In this document: piece by piece, positions 10,673-21,115 of the stretch
How the letters are laid out: every line of letters begins with the position of its first letter
Numbering within the stretch: the first letter of the stretch is position 1
Assembly: GCA_037157565.1 (NCBI GenBank)
Contig: JAZHRO010000063.1
Coordinates: 11,700,001 to 11,764,000, forward strand
Origin: Thalassia testudinum
Taxonomy: Eukaryota > Streptophyta > Magnoliopsida > Alismatales > Hydrocharitaceae
Length of the DNA: 64,000 nt
Reading direction: 5' to 3'
Position numbers and translations under genes: made by a program
The notes under the pieces: model-generated
What the model was told of the DNA's origin: nothing
Database searches by the model: none
Seen by the model: the letters and a program-made list of their open reading frames with translations, nothing else

Positions 10673-12301
10673 ATGCAGCCAAACCACTTAGGACTACCAT
10701 TCAAGAAACCTGAATATCGGAGATCCATGAGAGATAGGATGATTGAGGATGCCTTGAAATTCTATGAAAAAGAAGACAAAACCTCAACACCAGGAGAAAA
10801 CATTTAGGTTGATGTCCCAACAACCACAACCTTCATCATAAATTGTGCCCAAGTACTATTGGCAGAAGCCACAAAAGGATCAACCCGAGACATGCTCATC
10901 ACAGGATACAGTGAGATAGAAAAATTACACAATCTTGAATACCTTCAATGCATGACAAATCCTCGACTTTGGAAGCGACACCAAGATGATCATGAAAAAT
11001 GGGAAGAGATAATGAGATTTTTAAAACAAATTATCTACCAGAAATACCTGTATATGCCACAAAAAGAGGATGAACCATCTTGGGACAACATCGATGATCA
11101 ATCTGATCTCGGGTTTGAGGCACAAAATGGTTGTGGATTCCCAACCCAGATGGAGTACAATGTGCCTGAGATTGAAGAAGGTTGGGAAGCTCCAATTGCA
11201 GGAAAACACAATGTTGAGCCCACTCTCGACCATGAATCACTAGGCGTAGAAATCCAAAACTCCTGCAATAATGAGAGTAGAACTAAACCTCTCGAGGGCG
11301 TAAATTCTGTCCCTTATTCTGATAAGGTGACCCTCGAAGGTTATTCGGACCTAGATTCTAGTGATTCAACCCACATCCTAAGCCCAGAATCTAGATCTGA
11401 AACCTATTGGGAAGATTTCAAGGCCCCAAATGAGGAAGATCAATTTTTCAATGAAGAATATGATTTTGGGCCTCTATTTGATGAATATCCCTCGCCAACA
11501 TCCTCAGAGGAACCAATCGATTTTTCGGAAGTCATGCCAATTTACGATACAGAAACTGAGGAGTTGGACGAGTGGGGTTTCAATTGGGTTTGTCCTACCA
11601 GCTTAGAACCTGAGCCTTTACCAGATAAGGACACCTTTTTAAGCTCAGAATTGACATCTAGGCTAGGCCCCAGTCAGGCTTCTGAATCTACAACATATGA
11701 TTTATTCCATGGTGGAATTCATGATCTTGAATCTCATTCATATTTTGATTTTTGCAAACTCTCCGACGATTTCGAATCTGACCATAACATCGGAGAAAAT
11801 CTGCTTCCTGATTATAACAAGCCAATCTACGACCTCAACTCACATGACTCATTCTGTAACTCTGATTTTGAAAGTTATTATGAGGAGTCTTTACATGAGA
11901 CCACCTGTCATTCCTTTCTAGAAGAGCCCTCATACACGATTCTCATTGAAGCTACCTCTTCCACACATACAGAACTGATTAAAACCCATTCTCTACCCCG
12001 ACCCGTAATCGGACTCAATTTCTATTCTGATTCACCTCTCACTGAGCCGTTTGCAGATGATTCAACTCCACATCTATACCGGGTATCGGTTATCGATCAG
12101 ACTGAAAAACATGATCCATCATTCTCTGATCACCCCTGTAGGGTTTCCACACCATTCACTAATTATTTTTCAGAACCCTACTCTGACAAGGCTGATTCGA
12201 CTCAGCCTAAACCCAAGTTTTCACTCCCATATCCATCCGAGCCACATTGCATATGGTGGGTTTCGCATTTGTTGATCTACATCATCAACCCACCAGACTG
12301 A
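10673..12301 (+). CDS. Unrecognised acidic protein of beta, one internal stop
   Basis: An ATG at 10673 opens a frame that runs to TAG at 12299-12301 with a single in-frame TAG at 10805-10807 (codon 45), so the ancestral product was about 542 residues. The first 50 residues are basic. The first 150 contain charged helices (E-I-E-K-L, W-K-R-H, H-E-K-W-E-E). The remainder is rich in Asp, Glu, Ser, Phe and Tyr and looks disordered, with acidic patches. The C-terminus is short and hydrophobic (I-W-W-V, L-L-I-Y-I-I). No CCHC knuckle, D-[ST]-G, YxDD or D-D-E motif is present. It sits where gag-pol should be. That 498 codons after the single TAG stay open suggests past selection or recent origin. A degraded gag or unknown accessory protein are alternatives. 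Confidence 0.6.
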
Positions 12302-13394
12302 TTGGGTTTGGGCTGTATCATCAACCTGTTGATCTTAACAAGCACCTGGTTGGACCAACCAGGCTCTTAATCAAGGTGCTTGTTTTACAAAATTCCACTG
12401 ATTTGACCACTCCCTCTCTACCCCATTTTCCGCTCGGCTGAAGGCATTGAATTTAGCGCTTAGCGGGAGGCAACTCGTCATTCCAAAAATAGAACCCATC
12501 TGATTATCTGTTTGTACTCCACGTCCATTGCACCTTGAGTTCAGCCTTAGACAGTTGATCCCACCTCTGGTACATGTACCAGAACTTGAAATCGTCCGCA
12601 TCAGTCATTTTCGACCCATTCACCCACCCGATGTATCCTATTCTAAGTCCCTGACCTCAACACTATTTCACACCCTCCATTTACAATGAGCATTGCAAAA
12701 TTTAGGCATGGGGGGGTGATAAAGTGCATACATACAGAACCAAGAAAAAGTCAGAAGGATTCTCACAAAAATAAATTCACATATGTCAAAAACACAAAAA
12801 AATTGGAAAAATTATGAACAAAAAATGGAGGGAGGAAATTTTGTGAGCCACATAATCATAAGGAGGAGAAAAAAGAGCAAAATGACAAAAAGGAGCACAA
12901 AATGAAAAAGAAAAAGAGATAGTCATTAGTAAGAGATTAAGGAATTAACCGAAGTTGTAGACCACATTAAGAAGAAAAAAAAGTGCTAAGAAGACATACA
13001 AAGAGATTAGCAGGAATGCTAATCTTAGGCCTTCTGGGCTAGACTCTTAGGCTTAAAAATTCACGTACCCGTTAAAATCTGGATAACCCTCAAGAGGTTG
13101 GGGAAAATGCAAAGCTTAAGTATTAGGTCTAAGGCTTAGGAAGTATTCGGCCTCATTAACTGACTTTTGATTTGCTGGATTTGGTAACCTAAGCACCCTA
13201 ATCCACACACAGTCTGATTCAATGCACATAATTATCAAAATCATGCAAAAAACATTTTAATGCTTCGAAAAAGTTGCCTAGATTAGGAGCGGTCGATCAA
13301 CAAAAGTTGATTTGGACGAGTTCCCGGCGCAGAGAGGCAGGAAATTCCCCTCGAAGATGCGTAAGAACATATCATCTCCTCTGTGCTTGTCTCT

Positions 13395-13414
13395 TAGGAT
13401 ATTTAAATATCCTA
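13395..13414 (+). other. 20 bp perfect palindrome in beta 3' UTR
   Basis: TAGGATATTTAAATATCCTA is its own reverse complement. The aligned place in E (60373-60388) is TAGGATG-TC-CATCCTA, which has different inner bases but still pairs. Confidence 0.75.
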
Positions 13415-13448
13415 CCAGGGGCATGAAAGCACTCTGCTGGTTCAGATA

Positions 13449-13615
13449 CCATGGGAGGCATTATCTCGAAATATCAATTGCCAAGGTCTGGATTTGGCCA
13501 TGGAACATCATGGGCAGGATTGTCTCGAAATCTCAAAAGCGAGGGTTATGGGGGTTGCCATGGGCGGTGCTATCACGAAGCATCGATTGCCAGGGACCCT
13601 TGAGGATTGATGATG
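13449..13615 (+). repeat. Three-unit degenerate repeat in beta 3' UTR
   Basis: Units begin near 13449, 13508 and 13558. Each has a core like CCATGGG-[AC]GG followed by TATCTCGAA or a variant and ATCAATTGCCAGG or a variant. E carries the same three units at 60424, 60483 and 60534 with almost the same spacing (59 and 51 there, 59 and 50 here). Confidence 0.65.
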
Positions 13616-14025
13616 GGGACGAGGAATCCGATACAGACCATGTTGAGAAGCCAATCCGAAGCTAGAAATAAAAAGAAAAGAGAGAGAAAGCTCTCCAAAC
13701 AAATAAATCCTCTATCTCTGTCTTACAAAAAAGCACTGCAAACTGAACCTAGGCTAAAAATGTCTCAAGCATGGGTATTTTAACTGTGGAGTCTAACAAA
13801 CCCTAGGATAGTTTCTGCGGGCCTTAAAAACCTTCGCGGAGGACTGAGCTAAAGTGGGTCAGGTCCGGATTTTGGTTGGTACTTGAGTACCTTTAGGCCT
13901 ATTGTCGGCATTCTGAACTAATCACAAAAGAAAAAGAAAAGCACTTATCATAACTAGTAATAGATACTCAGGGTCTACAACAGAAGTTAAAACCTTGAAA
14001 TTTTGCTAAGGGACTAGCAAAAGCT

Positions 14026-14038
14026 AGGCATGGGGGTA
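14026..14038 (+). other. Polypurine tract of beta
   Basis: AGGCATGGGGG then TA lies directly before the 3' LTR start at 14039. This is the expected plus-strand primer site. It repeats the motif found 1.3 kb upstream at 12704. Confidence 0.8.
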
Positions 14039-14740
14039 TGATGAGAGCCTCAGAACTAGCTCATTTTGACCTAAGAAAGAGAATAAGAGCTCCTACATAA
14101 CCTGGAGAAGGGCTTAATTCATGGAATAAGTGTTCTGAGAAGAAAACATGTAATAAAGGTTAAAACCGCAATTTTATCATTGCAGTAAATAAACAAGATT
14201 TCTCAGAGGCAAAACATAGGTTAAATGGTCTGAATAAGATAAAAAGTGGGTTGGTTCAGTTAGAAATGGGTTCATGTGCAATCTAGGAATTAAATGACAT
14301 TCGATAACCCTAAAACATATTCGCTTAATTCAACAAGGTTCTAGTCTGGATAAAAATCAACTAAACCCTCTAAAATTCATGGAAAAATATCCCCTAGGGT
14401 TTAGAACCTTCAAATTGGCCTTTGGAACCTATTTTAACCTAGATTGGGGTCCTAACTCATTAATTGACCTAATTTAGATTTTTGTGCAAAAAGTTCAGTC
14501 ACACGTGGTTAAACCTAAAATCCAACTTCACCATTGGATTCCTTAGGTCCAAATTAGGTTTGTACCAAAATTTGGACCTAAGGGTAGGTCATCTTGACCT
14601 ACTTTGCAAAATAGTACACCTAAATTACATTTTTGTCCCTATCTTTTGAAAACCATTACACAAACCCCCCTAACTTCTTCACTGCCCTTACAAATAGGTC
14701 CCCCCGCCATTAATGGGGAGAAATCCTTCTCCGACGAGGA
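14039..14740 (+). repeat. Truncated 3' LTR of beta
   Basis: It begins TGATGAGAGCCTCA and follows the 5' LTR to the sequence GACGAGGA at 14733-14740, equivalent to about 7549 in the 5' LTR. There it stops and CACTA transposase sequence begins. The tip hairpin is damaged here (CTCAGAAC instead of CTCATCA). About 1950 bases of LTR are missing. Confidence 0.85.
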
Positions 14741-15222
14741 ATACTTTCCATTGATACTTGCAGAGAAGTTCCAATGATACTTTCCATTGATTCTTAGGCT
14801 TCAACTCCTATTTATATCAAGACTGCAAAATTGATGGAATGGCATAAGTAGAACAAATCATGATATGGATGCACTCGTCACCCCGTTGATTCCGATGAGT
14901 GGGTAAAATTTGATAACAGACATGTATCATTCACATAGGAATCATGTAACGTAAGACTGGGTCTTGCAAGCGATGGATTTAATCCATTTAAGAATATGTA
15001 TCCATCATATTCAATATGGCCAATGGTGATGGTAACTTATAACCTACCTCCTTGGTTGTTTATGCGATCGTCATTTATGATGCTGACATTGTTAATCCGA
15101 GGCCCAAAGCAACCAAGAAATGCTATAGATATATACTTGCAACCATTAGTGGATGAATTAAAACTATTGTGGGATAACGACATTCAGACATATGACGTAG
15201 GAAAGAAAGAATTCTTTATGAT
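14741..15222 (+). pseudogene. TNP2-type CACTA transposase, N-terminal and middle fragment
   Basis: Reading across small frameshifts gives the TNP2 series: a F-P-L-I-L-R-L-Q block near 14780, a L-M-E-W-H-K block near 14828, then V-R-L-G-L-A-S-D-G-F-N-P-F near 14953-14990, Y-N-L-P-P-W near 15040, and a G-P-K-x-P-x-N-x-I-D-I-Y-L-Q-P-L block near 15095-15150. These are landmark motifs of CACTA transposases. The frame is cut by delta at 15222 and resumes at 28103. Confidence 0.88.
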
Positions 15223-16866
15223 TGTTGGAGTGGAAAATGTACGCAAACGGGATTGAGTGTTGAAAACTCATCGATGTAGTATGATTTGTGAAGAAATCCG
15301 TCAACAGATAAATTTACCAAAACTCAAAAGAATTCCAGGTTGAACACAGGGAAGCTACGTCGATTTGAAACCTGGCATTATATTTTTTTTTGTTGTTTTT
15401 TTTAGAAAGTGAGATAATTACAAGGAACTTGATATAAACACTAAGAGAGAGAGAGAAAGAGAACAATCACTTTAATAAGCTTTTAAAATGTCTTTTCAGC
15501 TAGAAAGCGGGAAAATCTAAACTAGAAAGGAATAAAAAGAAGGTAGAGAGAAGTTATCCTCCTCGACGACTGCTTGGAGGACGAGCTAGATGGGGCGACA
15601 CCTGGAAGTCGGAGGACGTAGATGGAAAAAGAATGGAGTGGGAAGAACTGGGGGTGAGGTAGGGCGTCATTGTCGTCGTGAGATCCACTTACGGAACGGG
15701 GGAGAGAACTTTGATTTTGACTCTAGAGGAGCATCCCGGGTTTGAGACAAGCTTCTTTAGAGCTTTGGAGAGGGAGATAGGTGAAGGGATGAAGAAGTGG
15801 AGGGCGTAGGTCCTTTTATAGGTGAGGTTTGAGGGGGCAAATGGGTCATTTTAACAACAAAACATTAATGTTAGGTCTTTAGTGATGGATAAAATCGTCA
15901 CTAAAGACCAGATCATGGATAACGTGCGCACGCGTGCCATGCGCCTCTTCTTCTTCTACGCTTCAACACATGCCCCACGTACCTTTCATCTGAGCAGTCC
16001 GATCGTAAGATCAGATGGCTTAAACACACCACACCCGTGCTTTATCGAGGCCTGTGCGTGCGATGGCACGTGTAGAAGTGCATCATCACGCGCGTATGTG
16101 CTCCTTGCCCATCCATTGCACCACGTTGCCCGCATCTGCATCGTTCGCACTTCATCCAATGGTGGAATCGAGCCACTCCCACGTCCGCGCCTTGATTTGA
16201 AGCACGTGGGGGCTCGAACCCGCGACCTCAGCTTCGTGGAAGTGCCTTCGCCCAACGCACTGCATCCATGTTTGAGGCGTGCGAATGGTTTTATGCTCAG
16301 CTGATCTTGGCTGTTGGATCTTCATCCAACGGCTGAGATCTCTCATCACAAGAGCCTTCAGGAGTCGAGCGGAGGGGTGCGGCTAGGTGTGGATGGTACC
16401 ACGTGGCACCATCTTGACCGTCCATCTTCTTTGTGTTGTAGATGGTGCCATGGATGTCAGATTGGATTGATTTTCATGTCGTTGGGCTACAATCATCGAT
16501 CCGAACCCATTTGTGCGGTTGGATTTGTCATCTGAAGTGAGGATTTACACCATCTTGTTCCTTGACCCATGATCTTTCTAGGACTGTATCTAATGCTACG
16601 GAAGTCCGATCAGGACGATCTTGAAGTTGTTGAACTCCGATTGTCGCCCTGATCAGATTCGTACGGTTGGATCTTTGATCCGAGGCCTCGATTAAAAGTC
16701 TCCCTTTCCCTGGCCACCAAAAAGAAGAAATTACTATACAATTTGTACAATTTGACCTAAATGCATGTTAATGCATGTTATGCAATATTTACAATGCATA
16801 ATGCTAATATGATACTAAGAACATGCATTGATAGACATTTTTGGCTATTCAGATGCATGCACATCA
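15223..16866 (-). repeat. 3' LTR of delta (left copy)
   Basis: On the + strand it runs from TGTTGGAG to GCACATCA; on the coding strand it is TGATGTGC...CTCCAACA. Its 1644 bases correspond to 1649 in the right copy after subtracting the inserted solo LTR and duplication. The two copies differ at many sites, so the insertion is not recent. Frames inside (for example 15882-16304) change between the copies and are not genes. Confidence 0.92.
16205..16268 (-). other. tRNA-like (SINE-type) segment inside delta LTR
   Basis: On the minus strand a box-A-like GCAGTGCGTTGGGCG (16249-16263) is followed about 30 bases later by a box-B-like GGTTCGAGCCC (16210-16220), the spacing of an internal RNA polymerase III promoter. 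The right LTR has the same segment at about 26118-26182 with a slightly decayed B box (GGTCTGAGCCCC). No full cloverleaf can be drawn, so it is not called a tRNA gene. Confidence 0.5.
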
Positions 16867-16880
16867 CACCCCCATGCCTA
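16867..16880 (-). other. Polypurine tract of delta
   Basis: On the minus strand TAGGCATGGGGGTG abuts the 3' LTR, which starts TGATGTGC. A second copy of the motif lies at 18104-18116, just after pol. Confidence 0.8.
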
Positions 16881-18271
16881 TCTTTTGCTAGTCCCTAGCA
16901 AAAACTATTCGCTATTTATTAAAGAATTAGGTCAGATTTCTTGGGCAAAAGTTATTCTTCAACACTAGGAGATTTTTACTAAGAACATGAACTACAAAGA
17001 CACAACAACACCCGAGTGTCTGCCAAAATGCAAACTGCCTCAAGCCCTCGCCTTATTTAAAGGAGGATCTTTTTCTTCTTTTCTTCTTTTCTAATTTTTT
17101 TGGATTTTTGAGTTTAGGGTTTCAGAGTAGCTTTCTATGGCCACTCAACCCACCCAATACTCGAAGAGAACCCTAAGATCTAAGAATCTTTGGGTGAAAT
17201 GTGATAGACTCACTGATTGGCGATTAGAATATACTTCGGGTTTCTACGCCCCTAGGTGACCTTGAAAAGAAATTATGCTTAAAGGTGAATCTATTCGACC
17301 GGTAGCTTTCTCCCTACTTTTATTTTTATGGGGTCAACACAAGGGCGAACCCAGTGTATATCTCCCCAACTTATTCTACTACTCTGCTTCTTCCTAAGTG
17401 TTTTGGAATTATACATGCATTTCTTGAGCTAGGTTCTGGACAACCTACTAATTGGCTATTATCCACGATAACTTGCCAGCCATACTCATACAGTGAAGTG
17501 TGGCTTATTTCTTTTTTTTCTTTACTTTTCTCCCTTTTTTTCTTTTTGTTTTTCTTTTTTTTTCATTTTTTTCCTTAAGTAGGTGGCTTCCCTGATCTAA
17601 GATTTACCTAAAGGCAACAGGAAAAGAATGGTTGTGTGACTGGGCTCTAGCCAACCTACCAATGGGCTGTTACCCATGATAACTTGCCAGCCATACCACC
17701 CTAGAAGGTTCATTAGCTAACCAATTTCATCAAAATCGTCGAAAAGAAAGTCAGTACAAATAGTGTGTAGGTGCTTAGATTTAAAATCCCCTCAAATCAG
17801 AGGGCGGGTTGATAATTCGTGTACTTATCACCCCGACTTATTTAACCAAATTGAAGTAAATTCAGAATGGCGAGGACTCGATAAACAAATCCACATTTTA
17901 GTGGACACCTAGGCTAATTAAACCTGAAGACCTGAAAGGTCTAAGTGTTCAGATCCTACTGTATTATTCCCTAAGGTTGAAAAATCCTAATGCCCAATTA
18001 TTCTTTTCTAATTCAATTTTTTTCATTTTTTTTAATAAAGAGAAAAATGGTAGAACTTACAAGAATTCCATGGAGATAACAAAATGATTCAGAAATGAAT
18101 CCACCCCCCCATGTCTAGTTGATGCAATGTCCTCATTGAAAATAAAATGCATGAGAAGTAGGGTAGAATTAAGAAGATATCACCTGTATATGATGCTCGG
18201 GTCAGCTCTGAGTCAGATTGTACAAGTGCTGAGTTTAATGCCATCAGCTAGGCAAAGTCCAACCAAAGAAA
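16881..18271 (-). other. 3' UTR of delta
   Basis: No gene is seen. It contains a pyrimidine-rich run (as read on +) at about 17505-17575, a 44-base direct repeat (17441-17484 and 17652-17695), and the post-pol motif at 18104-18116 (AGACATGGGGGGG on the minus strand). The part near 17830-18010 matches the alpha 3' UTR. Confidence 0.7.
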
Positions 18272-19500
18272 TCATGATATGATTAGAGCAACCGTGTCTG
18301 AGACGGGTTCTGGAACAATATGGTCAACAAAAGGCTTTAGACGTTGACCGTTGACTTTAAAAGAATTACCCATCCTTGGGTCAGAGATATGAATAGCCCT
18401 ATTTGGAAATATCTGGTCAATGATGAACGGGTCATTCCATTTTAACCTAAGTTTGCCGGGAAAGAGCTTAAGTCGAGAATTAAAGAGCCAGACCTTCTGG
18501 TTCAACTCAAAGCTCTTGCGGGATTTCAATTGGTCATGAAGAGCTTTGGTTCGAGCCTTATAGATCTTGGCATTCTCATACGCATCGTTTCTAAGCTCCT
18601 CCAACTCAGATAGTTGGAGTTTCCTGGTCTTTCCAGCTAAACTCAAATCCAAATTACATTGCTTGATAGCCTAGAATGCCCGATGTTCAATCTCTATGGG
18701 TAAATGGCACGCCTTTCCATACACCAGACGAAATGATGACATGCTGATAGGCATTTTGTATGCCGTTCGGTTGGCCCAAAGAGCATCCTCGAGCTTTTGA
18801 GTCCAATCTTTACGATCAGGTCTAACTTTTTCTGCAGAATATTCTTGATCTCCTGATTAGAGATCTCGGCCTGTCCATTCGTCTAGGGTTGGTAAGGTGT
18901 GGAGATTCTATGATTTACCTTGTATTTTGCTAGTAAACTACGGAACTAAGCATTAGTGAAATGAGTACCACCATCGCTGATGATGGCCCTCAGAATCCCG
19001 AATCGACTGAAGATGTTCTTCTTGATGAAATCGATGACCACCTTGTGGTCATTGGTTCAGGTGGGAATAGCCTCAATCCACTTGGATGTGTAATCAACAG
19101 CAATGAGAATGTACTAGTGTCCAAATGAAGGGAGGAAGGGTTCCATGAAATCAAAGCCCCAAACGTCGAAGATTTCGATGGGAAGAATCAGGTTTAAAGG
19201 CATCATATCTCTCTTGGTTATGCTCCCAAGTGCCTGGCATCGGGAACACGACCTTGAGAATTCATGGGCATCCTTGAATAAAGACGGCCAATAGAATCCA
19301 GATTGCAAAATTTTTGCAGCTTTTTTTTTCCCAGAGAAATGTCCACCACACGCAGATGCATGGTAGAACTCGAGTATACTTTGGAATTCATTCTCTAGAA
19401 CACATTGGCGAATAATCTGATCAGAGCCGATGCGATACAGTTCAGGGTCCTCCTAGAAGTAATATTTGGCCTCAGATTTGAGTCTATCTCATTGTTGCTT
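18272..19500 (-). pseudogene. Gypsy integrase of delta
   Basis: Minus-strand reading gives the zinc region near 19380-19220, a W-G-F-D-F-M-E-P-F block near 19165 (usually I-D-F-M-G-P-F), the I-I-S-D-G-G block near 18970, and the tail ending V-A-L-I-I-S at 18272. A TAG at 18885-18883 replaces the first Gln of the usual P-Q-T-N-G; alpha and E keep CAG there. Other frame breaks occur between 19115 and 18655. The tail frame 18652-18272 is intact for 126 residues. Confidence 0.88.
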
Positions 19501-19509
19501 GGTCCAATC

Positions 19510-19990
19510 CTAGGGGATTTGACCAACGGACAAATAATTTACAATGTCTGCAAACCATGGGGTTTGGACACCTGATACTATAAGAATAGTTTCATCAGGA
19601 AAAGTATCAGCAATCGGAATATCCAGATGAGAAGAATCACTTAGAAGTCTCGAAAGATGATCGGCCACCACATTTTTTGCCCCGGATTTATCTTTGATTT
19701 CAAGATCGAATTCTTGAAGCAGAAGAATCCATCGGATAAGCCAGGGTTTGGAATCCTTTTTAGCTAAGAGATGACTCAAGGTTGAGTGGTCAGTTTAAAT
19801 TATGATGTGAGACCCTAAGAGATAAGCCCTGAATTTCTCCAAAGCAAATACTACAGCTAGCAATTCCTTCTCAGTAATAGTGTAATTCCTCTGGGCCTCG
19901 TTCAGAGTTTTGCTAGTGTAGTAGATGACAGAGGGCTTCCTACCAATATTTTGACCCAAAACAGCCCCGACCGCGTAATTGAAGAGTCGG
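19510..19990 (-). pseudogene. Gypsy RNase H of delta
   Basis: The A-Q-R-N-Y-T-I segment near 19890 is followed by the F-A-L-E-K-F helix near 19850, then a 90-residue frame 19779-19510 with L-L-A-K-K-D and A-D-H-L-S-R-L. A stop within the T-D-H-S region (near 19795) and another near 19980 break the frame. Product role: degradation of the RNA strand after first-strand synthesis. Confidence 0.85.
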
Positions 19991-21061
19991 TCATGATCTC
20001 AAATGGGACTGTCCAGACCGGTGGTTGAACACCGGAGCACAAGTGACTGCCGTTTTAAGAAAATCAAATGCCTTATGACATGATTCGTTGAAATCAAACG
20101 GCGTATCTTTGGCGAGAAGGTTGCTCAAAGGATGAGCAACCTTAGAGAAGTCCTTGATGAACCTCTTATAGAATCCCACATGACCAAGAAATGGTCGAAT
20201 TTGTTTGATAGATGTGGGAGGAGGAAGTTTGGAGATAGCATTAACCTTAGCTTTGTCAACTTCAATTCCCTGTTCAAAGATTACATGGCCCAAGACGATG
20301 CCTTCTTGTGTCATGAAATGACTCTTTTCCCAGCTAAGGACCAATCTTGTTTTGATGCATCTTTTAAGGATCATTTCAAGAATATCTAGGTAAGAATCTA
20401 ACGATTCTCCAAAAATAGAGAAATCTTCCATGAAGACTTCCATAAACTCTCCCACCATGTCGGAGAATATAGCTAGCATACATTTTTGAAAAGTCACAGG
20501 TTCATTGCATAAGCCAAATGGCATTCTACGGAAGGCAAATGTTTCGTAGGGACAGGTGAAAGTCATTTTTTCCTGATCCTTGGGATGGATAGGGACTTGA
20601 TTGTATCCTGAGTAACCGTCTAGGAAACAGAAGTACTTTTTCCTGGCTAGTCTTTCAAAGATTTGATCGATGAAGGGAAAAAGGCAATGATTTTTTTTCG
20701 TGGCCATGTTCAGCTTCCTATAATCGATACAGACTCTCCAAGAGGAAGCTGAACGAGTTGTGATAGATTCTTCTTTATCATTAGTCACAACGGTAATCTC
20801 GACTTTCTTGGGAACAATTTGCACGGGACTTACCTAAGGACTATCTGAGATCGGATAAATGATTCCTGCGTCGAGCCACTTAATTATTTCCTTCTTGACC
20901 ACTTCTCGCATATTAGGGTTTAATCTCCTCTGCATCTGGCTAGAAGGGCGGAATCCATCTTCCATGAATATTCTATGATTGCAGTAAGATGGTTTGAACC
21001 CCTTAAGGTCATGGATGGTCCAACCAATTGCCTCCTTGTGTTCTTTAAGGACCTTGATCAA
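19991..21061 (-). pseudogene. Gypsy reverse transcriptase of delta, active site changed
   Basis: Frames 21061-20834 and 20824-19991 are one RT separated by a stop. Landmarks are a R-R-L-N-P-N-M-R-E-V-V-K-K-E block, W-R-V-C-I-D-Y-R-K-L-N, F-C-F-L-D-G-Y-S-G-Y-N-Q, F-A-F-R-R-M-P-F-G-L-C-N and G-H-V-x-F-Y-K-R-F-I-K-D-F-S-K. The catalytic block reads V-F-M-E-D-F (codons 20431-20423), where relatives have M-D-D, so the first catalytic Asp is Glu. Even without the stop the enzyme was probably disabled. Confidence 0.9.
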
Positions 21062-21115
21062 TTTAATCTCCTACTCCTTAGTTAATCTAGCATTGATAAT
21101 CACAGGGAGTGTCTT

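Larger units (their letters stand above)
12302..14025 (+). other. 3' UTR of beta with polypurine motif and structured module
   Basis: No gene is seen. AGGCATGGGGGGG at 12704-12716 equals the post-pol motif of alpha, delta and E. From about 13020 to 13640 the text is homologous to the 3' UTR of E (60000-60640), including 'ctcaagaggttg', 'gtaacctaagca' and the structured module. The stretch 12720-13000 is A-rich with no feature. Confidence 0.65.
6843..14740 (+). mobile_element. Non-autonomous gypsy-type LTR element 'beta'
   Basis: 5' LTR 6843-9499, primer site 9503-9520, leader, a single acidic ORF, 3' UTR, polypurine tract 14026-14036 and the first 702 bases of a 3' LTR. There is no gag, protease, RT, RNase H or integrase between the LTRs, only an ORF of about 540 residues that I do not recognise. 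LTR blocks are shared with C, D and F, and leader blocks with D and F. It therefore looks like a deletion or replacement derivative of that family that depended on proteins in trans. Confidence 0.85.

Noticed and set aside
16205..16268. A genuine tRNA gene
   Set aside because: Only box A and box B motifs are visible; no complete acceptor or anticodon stem can be drawn.
17354..17578. Frame ending in a poly-Phe run
   Set aside because: It comes from a pyrimidine run in the delta 3' UTR.
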